A stretch of 35,968 nt of DNA from an uncultured Muribaculaceae bacterium (lineage in GTDB: Bacteria; Bacteroidota; Bacteroidia; Bacteroidales; Muribaculaceae), in contig CAJUQP010000035.1 of assembly GCA_910588245.1 (NCBI GenBank), positions 1 to 35,968 of the forward strand, in the 5' to 3' direction. Shown here piece by piece: positions 31,639 through 35,968 of this stretch. Every line of letters starts with the position of its first letter. Position 1 is the stretch's first letter. A program made the position numbers and the translations under genes. The notes under the pieces were generated by a model. That model did not search any database. It had not been told where the DNA came from and saw only the letters and a list, made by a program, of their open reading frames with translations.

Positions 31639-33081
31639 ATGGCACAGAAAGTTATAGACAGAATAATTGAAAATGCGACGGAGGAGCAACTGCGCGACAT
31701 TGTGCGCAAATGGATGGAGAGCAACGATGACTTCAAGACCTTTGTTGAGCATTCACTGAACCCTCCGGTTGACGAGATTGACTTCGATATGGAACTGGGG
31801 CGTGCCCTGATGCATGAGGCGCGGCAGTGTGTCTCACGTCGGAGTGACGACACTCTTGATTGGGGCAATATTTATTATTACAATATCGCACCCTGGGCAG
31901 AAGAGGCTGAATCTTTAAGCACATCACGACTCTGGAATCTTATTGTCGCAATTTTCACGCGTGTCGCCATGGTGATAGACGATGACGACTTCAACGGCGA
32001 TGATTGGTATGGCAATGATTATTCGCTGGATATCGGCAATATTCTTGAGACTCTTGGCAATCTTTGTGGACTGCTGGTGATAAAGCCGAACCTTACCGAA
32101 GAGGGGATGGACAAATTGGAAGAGATTGTCGAAAAGGCGCAGACTGAGGATAAAATCGGAAATTATATGGATACGCCGTATGAAACCATACGAGAACTTA
32201 TCAGTATTCGCCGAGAGGCTGAAGAGATCAGCTGCGGGCTGTATGATGTGATGATTGGAGCCGATTATAATCATGAGGCCGGGGCATGGGTGTGCAGAAA
32301 AGTTGATTTTGTGCGTTCAATGGGACTGCCTGGCGAGGCTCTTGTCATGATCTTTCAAAATCTCAAATATCCGGAGGTATGCCTGAAATATTATAATGAG
32401 CTTATGGCCGACAACCGATGGCAAGATGCTGTAGATCTTCTTGACAAGGCTCAGAAACTAAAAAAAGAGAATAATCATGGATGGTACGGCTCCATCAGTC
32501 CCGACTGGCTCTCAATGAAGCAGAATCTTCTGATGGAGCATGGGACAGAAGAAATGCAAATAGTTAATCTCACGGAGATGTTCCATGACAGCTTCGATGA
32601 AAAGAAAACCGACTGCTACAGGAGACTTAAGGAATTGGTGGCAGAGGAAGACTGGAAAAATTTTTACACAGGTCTGCTGTCAAGTAAACCGATATCCTTC
32701 GGATTCGAACTGGATTCAATAGCTCCGTTTCTCGTAATCGAAAAGGAGTGGGATTGGCTCTATCGTTTGCTTGAACAGAATGAACAGCGAGACCGGGCCG
32801 ACTACCGCAACCCGCTGAAATACGCCTCAGCTCTGATGACATCTCACAACGCGGAGATACGCGCCATGCTTGTCCGCACATTCCGTGAATATGCAGCCGA
32901 CCGTTTCGCTCCTAAAAGGAAAGTATCGGCAGGCAAATATACATATTTCTGTGACGACCTCCAGTCGTTAGCAGGTATCGGAGCGAAGAAAGAACTTATC
33001 GAACTTCTCCAATACTTCAAGACTGAATATCGCAGACGTCCCTCACTTATGGCTGAATTGCGTAGAATCGGGACAATATAA
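31639..33081 (+). CDS. Alpha-helical repeat protein of unknown family
   Basis: A 480-residue acidic, mostly helical, soluble protein, with no signal peptide or membrane segment. It opens MAQKVIDRIIENATEEQLRDIVRKWM and contains repeated helix pairs with regular Leu/Ala spacing (KLEEIVEKAQ; PEVCLKYYNELMADNRWQDAVDLLDKAQKL; LKELVAEEDWKNFYTGLL), suggesting TPR-like repeats. The sequence has no catalytic motif I recognise. The last third recalls C-terminal regions of SWIM zinc-finger proteins, but no zinc ligands are visible, so I do not name it. It is the last gene of unit 2, in the same orientation as the Schlafen-like gene and 165 bp downstream. It could be a partner or a separate cargo gene. 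Confidence 0.7.
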   Translation: MAQKVIDRIIENATEEQLRDIVRKWMESNDDFKTFVEHSLNPPVDEIDFDMELGRALMHEARQCVSRRSDDTLDWGNIYYYNIAPWAEEAESLSTSRLWNLIVAIFTRVAMVIDDDDFNGDDWYGNDYSLDIGNILETLGNLCGLLVIKPNLTEEGMDKLEEIVEKAQTEDKIGNYMDTPYETIRELISIRREAEEISCGLYDVMIGADYNHEAGAWVCRKVDFVRSMGLPGEALVMIFQNLKYPEVCLKYYNELMADNRWQDAVDLLDKAQKLKKENNHGWYGSISPDWLSMKQNLLMEHGTEEMQIVNLTEMFHDSFDEKKTDCYRRLKELVAEEDWKNFYTGLLSSKPISFGFELDSIAPFLVIEKEWDWLYRLLEQNEQRDRADYRNPLKYASALMTSHNAEIRAMLVRTFREYAADRFAPKRKVSAGKYTYFCDDLQSLAGIGAKKELIELLQYFKTEYRRRPSLMAELRRIGTI

Positions 33082-33098
33082 CTGCACATCTTTCATCA

Positions 33099-33172
33099 TT
33101 TTTCATCGCTAAATTCATTTGCCTATTATCGTTGATAATTACATAAAAACTTGATTTATAGTTATCATAAAT
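33099..33172 (+). repeat. Right terminal module of unit 2 (weak copy)
   Basis: TTTTTCATCGCTAAATTCATTTGCC at this place keeps the TTTT...CTAAAT...TTTG order of the other ends, but the arm motif is degenerate. It ends about 50 bp before core 3, the same spacing as at the right ends of units 1 and 3. Confidence 0.45.
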
Positions 33173-33194
33173 TTCTTCAACGAAGAGGAGTATT
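33173..33194 (+). other. att core 3, diverged (boundary of units 2 and 3)
   Basis: Twenty of 22 bases match core 1. The two changes (positions 12 and 15 of the core) turn the encoded end FFNEDEY into FFNEEEY. The sequence is read in the same phase and followed by TAA. Confidence 0.75.
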
Positions 33195-33225
33195 AAGGCT
33201 CAAATTTACACGCAATATACTGATT

Positions 33226-33299
33226 ACCAGCCATATAAGCAATTAGAATTTGTTTGTATGGCTGGTGTTTTATGGTCTTAAATAGCCGAATTTGTTTGT
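33226..33299 (+). repeat. Left terminal module of unit 3
   Basis: ACCAGCCATA (33226-33235) and TATGGCTGGT (33257-33266) form a perfect 10-bp inverted repeat. TTTGTTTGT lies at 33249-33257 and again at 33291-33299, 42 bp apart. The TTTTATGGTCTTAAATAGCC block (33268-33287) precedes the second copy. The first copy begins 55 bp after the core. Confidence 0.7.
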
Positions 33300-33321
33300 G
33301 TAAAATACAACATTTGCCCCG

Positions 33322-33378
33322 ATAAAAAAGAAGTGTGCCGCAATGACGCGGATCTGAAAGGACCCGTCATTACGGCAC
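33322..33378 (-). terminator. Strong minus-strand intrinsic terminator
   Basis: A 14-bp stem (33335-33348 with 33365-33378, one mismatch) is followed on the minus strand by a T-rich run (33330-33322). It stands just beyond the stop of a minus-strand open frame (33378-33569). It would also insulate the unit end from antisense transcription. Confidence 0.7.
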
Positions 33379-33569
33379 TATTCTTTTCGGCGGATGCTGT
33401 TCAAGCGGTGAGTGAGGGGGAGGTCGTAAAAGTCCTTATCAGGCAATGCGCCCCGTAATACGGACGATAGCCATTCAGTCTTATGGTGACGGCAGCATCC
33501 CCGATACCATTCCAAAGGCGGTGGCCGTTGACGGCATATCGCCGCAGACACGGAAGACCGCCCCGTCTC
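33378..33569 (-). pseudogene. Possible relic coding segment (C-terminal fragment)
   Basis: A 63-codon minus-strand frame without a good start ends in KDFYDLPLTHRLNSIRRKE then TAG, directly before a strong terminator. The DNA is distinctly more GC-rich than the rest of unit 3. It looks like the 3' end of a gene from another element left behind by deletion. I cannot name the family. The other two minus-strand frames here are also fairly open, so the reading is tentative. The rest of the gap 33300-33686 holds only the RloA promoter. Confidence 0.25.
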
Positions 33570-33611
33570 TCACCGCTTTCTCTTTATGATTCTATGATAG
33601 CTCGTATTTTC

Positions 33612-33660
33612 TTGGAATAGTCAAAAATTATCCCTAATTTTGTAGCCAACTTACGTAAGT
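33612..33660 (+). promoter_or_regulatory. Promoter and operator-like palindrome of the RloA/RloB operon
   Basis: TTGG at 33612-33615, a 19-bp spacer and TAATTTTG at 33635-33642 form a near-consensus promoter. A perfect 12-bp palindrome, ACTTACGTAAGT (33649-33660), sits at the predicted transcription start, where a bound dimer would block initiation. No regulator gene lies in unit 3. Confidence 0.6.
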
Positions 33661-33686
33661 GAGTCAAATTTTAGAAAAACAGCCAA

Positions 33687-34883
33687 ATGATACGAGAATT
33701 CTGGACAGAAAATTATCTTTCCATCCGAGACCGTCAATGCTTGAACTTTGAGGCGGTCGGTGAAAGCCGTGATTGGATAGGCGCTGAGGTTACCGATGGA
33801 ATGTCACTTAACAAAGTAGGGGTTATATTCGGTCCCAACGCTTCAGGAAAGTCAAATATGCTGAAGGCATTGAAGAATGTATTCAGACTGCTTTTCATAT
33901 CCTCCGACAACAGAAACAAGCCGGTATGTTCAGAGGCTCCGTTTGCGCTGACTGCTGACAAACCTACGCGGATGTACGTATCTTTCTATGCCGACAGCAT
34001 ACGCTATGATTATACAATAGTTTATACCATTGACCATATTATTAGGGAGGAACTTTTGTATTATCCCAAAAAGAGCAAGTCGTTATTTTATGAAAGGGAC
34101 TATACTGGCACCGATAGCCAGTGCCGGATCAAATTCGGAACCAGCGTTGGGATAAAAGGTCGTACTCTTGACACCCTTATGGAGAATACTCTCAATAACC
34201 ATTCCGTACTATCGACTTATGGGAAAGTGGCTTTGGCGGAGGATGCCTTAAAGTTGGCGACTCTTTATAACTGGATCAGAACGCATATTCATGGAATTGC
34301 AGACGACGAACCAGAACTCTCCCAACTCTTGAAAGAAGTCGAGGAAAATCCCCGCAAGAAAAGGTTTTTCCTTGAAATGCTAAAGAAAGCCGATTTCAAC
34401 ATAACCGGCTTTTCTGTGGTATCAAACGGAGATTCAGAAAAGGTGGAATTCGTCAACTCATCAAACGATGGTGTTTTTAGCTTGCCCGAAGCCACACAAT
34501 CATCAGGCACCATCAAGTATCTGCAAGACCTTAGGTATCTCTATGATGCAATTTCGGGAGAACATATATATATGCTTGACGAACTTGGCGAAGATCTCCA
34601 TTATGACCTTCTGTTCTATTATATGCAGGTGTTTATTGCCAATTCCGGTAAATCGCAACTATTCTTCACATCACAGGAAATGACGCTGCTTTCGGAGGAT
34701 CTTTTCAATGATAACCGTCAGACCATCTGGTTTGTAGAAAAATCAGCAGAAACAGCATCTTCTGAATATACACGTGCCGACAAGCTAGGATTGCACAAAA
34801 ATAATTCGCTATACAATGCCTATCGCATCGGTAAGTTCGGAGCGAAACCGGTTCTGGGTTCTCCTTTCATAAATCTTGATTGA
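33687..34883 (+). CDS. RloA-like AAA ATPase (AAA_15/AAA_21)
   Basis: A 398-residue ABC/SMC-type ATPase. Walker A is GPNASGKSNMLKAL near residue 50, with an N-terminal FWTENYLSIRDRQCLNFE strand pair as in RloA, OLD and RecF-like proteins. A signature-like SSGTIKYLQDLRYL leads to Walker B HIYMLDELGEDLHYDLL (about 291-307). A C-terminal H-loop region (FFTSQEMTLL) follows. It pairs with the TOPRIM-like RloB encoded 3 bp downstream. ATPase-TOPRIM pairs of this type include AbiL and PARIS-like abortive systems, in which the ATPase senses phage and releases or activates the nuclease. The exact subtype is not settled by sequence alone. Confidence 0.85.
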   Translation: MIREFWTENYLSIRDRQCLNFEAVGESRDWIGAEVTDGMSLNKVGVIFGPNASGKSNMLKALKNVFRLLFISSDNRNKPVCSEAPFALTADKPTRMYVSFYADSIRYDYTIVYTIDHIIREELLYYPKKSKSLFYERDYTGTDSQCRIKFGTSVGIKGRTLDTLMENTLNNHSVLSTYGKVALAEDALKLATLYNWIRTHIHGIADDEPELSQLLKEVEENPRKKRFFLEMLKKADFNITGFSVVSNGDSEKVEFVNSSNDGVFSLPEATQSSGTIKYLQDLRYLYDAISGEHIYMLDELGEDLHYDLLFYYMQVFIANSGKSQLFFTSQEMTLLSEDLFNDNRQTIWFVEKSAETASSEYTRADKLGLHKNNSLYNAYRIGKFGAKPVLGSPFINLD

Positions 34884-34886
34884 GCC

Positions 34887-35504
34887 ATGCCGAAAGTAAA
34901 ACGCATTACTACTGTAATCATAGGGGAAGGCCCGACAGAGTATTTCTATCTTAATTCCCTGAAAGATGAATTCAGGGAATTACAGAATATCAAGCCTGAT
35001 TTTCCAAAAAACACAAGTCTTAGGGAATTGGAAAGGTCAATTGAAGAAGCCGTGTCAATGGGTTATGACAGGATTTTTTGTCTCATAGATATGGATAATA
35101 AGAAAAAGGATGCAAAAAGCCTTTCAGATTATCAGAAGTTGAAGAATAAATACCACGGAAAAAAGGTGTCCAAACCCTCAAAAGGCATATCTTACGAGAT
35201 AACCTTTATTGAGACCGACAGATGTACCGAGTTGTTTTTTCTCTACTATTTTCGATATACCGGGCAGCCTTACAGCGAATCAAAAGATATAGAGAACGAA
35301 CTTGCCAGGATTTGCGGTTATGAGAAATCAAAGCATTTTTTCTCTACCCATCCGTTACATCAATATTTTCAAAGACAGGGAGGCAGTCTTAAAGAAGCCA
35401 TAGCAAATTCTAATAAATCCGTGGATAGCCTGAGGCGAGGCGACCGTAATTATACTTATTCCGAAATAGGCGTAATGCTCAAGGAGCTTGGATTGATTCC
35501 ATAG
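34887..35504 (+). CDS. RloB-like TOPRIM-fold protein
   Basis: A 205-residue protein. The N-terminal TOPRIM-like pattern is VIIGEGPTEYFYLNSL (catalytic-type Glu, residues 9-24) and then RIFCLIDMDNKKKD (Asp-x-Asp near residue 68). A late block, FIETDRCTELFFLYYF, completes the RloB family signature. It probably acts as the nuclease effector of the ATPase-TOPRIM pair. The gene starts 3 bp after the RloA stop and so is translated together with it. It is about the usual size for RloB. Confidence 0.87.
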   Translation: MPKVKRITTVIIGEGPTEYFYLNSLKDEFRELQNIKPDFPKNTSLRELERSIEEAVSMGYDRIFCLIDMDNKKKDAKSLSDYQKLKNKYHGKKVSKPSKGISYEITFIETDRCTELFFLYYFRYTGQPYSESKDIENELARICGYEKSKHFFSTHPLHQYFQRQGGSLKEAIANSNKSVDSLRRGDRNYTYSEIGVMLKELGLIP

Positions 35505-35621
35505 TTTACAGCAATCTTGTCAACCTATAACGGTAATGTAGGACTGCCATAAGTAGAGGATTCGGTCATTAGAAATCCAAATACTCATCCTCTGATATGG
35601 AAGATTACCACTCATCTTCTT

Positions 35622-35738
35622 TCAGGAATATTTGAGTAGCAAAAATATGTTTGTATTTTTGTTTGTATGCCTGAATTTGTTTGTATGGGAATATTCCTGA
35701 ATGGCGTTTTAAGGCCTCAAATGGCAAAATATGTTTGT
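35622..35738 (+). repeat. Right terminal module of unit 3 with a cluster of arm-like sites
   Basis: TCAGGAATATT (35622-35632) and AATATTCCTGA (35690-35700) are a perfect 11-bp inverted repeat enclosing three arm-like sites: ATGTTTGT at 35647, TTTGTTTGT at 35658 and TTTGTTTGT at 35676. A TTTTAAGGCCTCAAATGGC block at 35707-35725 and a fourth ATGTTTGT at 35731 follow, 51 bp before the core. The preceding gap (35505-35621) has no gene. Confidence 0.7.
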
Positions 35739-35789
35739 ATATAGGTCGGTCAACAATGGTTAAATAACTGAAATACAGCGTTAAAACCA

Positions 35790-35811
35790 TTCTTCAACGA
35801 GGACGAGCATC
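35790..35811 (+). other. att core 4 (boundary of units 3 and 4)
   Basis: The first 18 bases are identical to core 1; positions 19 and 22 differ. The gene frame therefore changes from Tyr-stop to His-Gln and continues about 6 codons, so the crossover must lie within the first 18 bases if the host gene is to keep its end. Confidence 0.78.
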
Positions 35812-35968
35812 AAGCAGGAATTTTAATGTAAATACCTTATAATCAATAATCAATCAAAATACAATTTGTTTGGCCATTGATGTTTTATAGCCCTAAATGG
35901 TGTGGTTTGTTAGCTACATATTCCGGAGCATAGCCGTTCACTTTCAAGGGTGAATCCACAGTCCAAAT
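35812..35968 (+). mobile_element. Start of integrated unit 4 (truncated by the window edge)
   Basis: TTTGTTTGG at 35865-35873 and TTTGTTAGC at 35906-35914 lie 41 bp apart, with the TTTTATAGCCCTAAATGG block (35883-35900) between. A short inverted repeat (ATCAAT 35842-35847, ATTGAT 35876-35881) surrounds the first site. The first copy begins 54 bp after the core, as in units 2 and 3. The cargo lies outside the window. Confidence 0.6.

Larger units (their letters stand above)
28319..33194 (+). mobile_element. Integrated unit 2: HTH, XRE, Schlafen-like and unknown cargo, no recombinase
   Basis: About 4.9 kb between core 2 and core 3. It carries an excisionase-like HTH gene but no recombinase. 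At least one gene has a probable frameshift and another looks truncated. Ends carry the same terminal-module pattern, with a TTTGTTTGTC motif on the left and a weaker version on the right. This is the layout of a non-autonomous (cis-mobilisable) element. Confidence 0.7.
33195..35811 (+). mobile_element. Integrated unit 3: RloA/RloB cargo, no recombinase
   Basis: About 2.6 kb between cores 3 and 4. Only the two-gene ATPase-TOPRIM operon is clearly coding. Terminal modules are well conserved at both ends with TTTGTTTGT motifs. It lacks recombinase and HTH genes and so is a minimal cassette-like element. Confidence 0.72.

Noticed and set aside
33378..33600. Retron-like or phage-sensing RNA for RloA/RloB
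   Set aside because: There is no reverse transcriptase, and a minus-strand terminator plus open frame is the simpler reading. It is kept only as a possible folded RNA.
35605..35790. 61-codon minus-strand frame at the right end of unit 3
   Set aside because: It is entirely within repeated arm-like sites and core; the Lys/Tyr/His repeats come from the TTTGTTTGT motif.
18921..35811. CRISPR array interpretation of the repeated 22-bp sequence
   Set aside because: Copies are 2.6-9.4 kb apart with genes between them, lack short spacers and have no cas genes.
18921..35968. Classical integron
   Set aside because: Units carry their own promoters, are kilobases long, have no folded attC sites, and the enzyme lacks any sign of the integron-integrase patch. 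Att-bounded integrative units are a better fit.

Overview
The window looks like a Bacteroidales chromosome, most likely Muribaculaceae or a close relative. Three things point there: promoters of the Bacteroidota type (TTTG, 19-21 bp, TAnnTTTG), two-gene TamB/BamA-family envelope assembly, and the rimP-nusA-infB-folK order. Family-level placement is inference; no rRNA is present.

Positions 1 to about 18.9 kb are GC-rich core chromosome. They hold a glutaminase (+); a minus-strand block of VanZ-like protein, TamB, a BamA/TamA-family lipoprotein, a small membrane protein and a family-2 glycosyltransferase; a minus-strand folK-infB-nusA-rimP operon; dnaX (-); a PduO-type cobalamin adenosyltransferase (+); and a small acidic 73-residue protein (+).

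From 18.92 kb to the end the DNA becomes AT-richer and is a tandem array of integrated units. The last 22 bp before the stop of the 73-residue gene (18921-18942) recur at 28297-28318, 33173-33194 (2 mismatches) and 35790-35811 (2 mismatches). These cut the region into unit 1 (about 9.4 kb), unit 2 (4.9 kb), unit 3 (2.6 kb) and the start of unit 4. Every unit end carries the same kind of terminal module: a TTTTA...TAAAT block followed by an arm-like motif (AACTTGTC in unit 1, TTTGTTTGT in units 2-4). The motif lies 53-69 bp inside the left core and about 50 bp before the right core. Only unit 1 has a visible tyrosine recombinase; its promoter overlaps one of these arm-like sites.

The cargo is mostly defence-like. 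Unit 1 carries a recombinase, an excisionase-like HTH protein behind a structured leader, and a compact five-gene operon: fused C5-cytosine/N6-adenine methyltransferase, HNH nuclease, GNAT-ASCH protein, ASCH protein, and an AbiC-like membrane protein fused to a P-loop kinase. A pseudoknot-capable leader ending in a U-tract precedes the operon. Unit 2 carries a second excisionase-like HTH protein, an XRE regulator, a possible truncated helicase N-terminus, an AlbA_2/Schlafen-like protein with a probable N-terminal frameshift, and a 480-residue protein of unknown family. Unit 3 carries an RloA/RloB-type ATPase-TOPRIM pair.

The most notable proposal is that this is an accreting, att-delimited array of defence cargo at the 3' end of one conserved gene. 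Units 2 and 3 show ends but no recombinase, so they are probably mobilised in trans or stranded.
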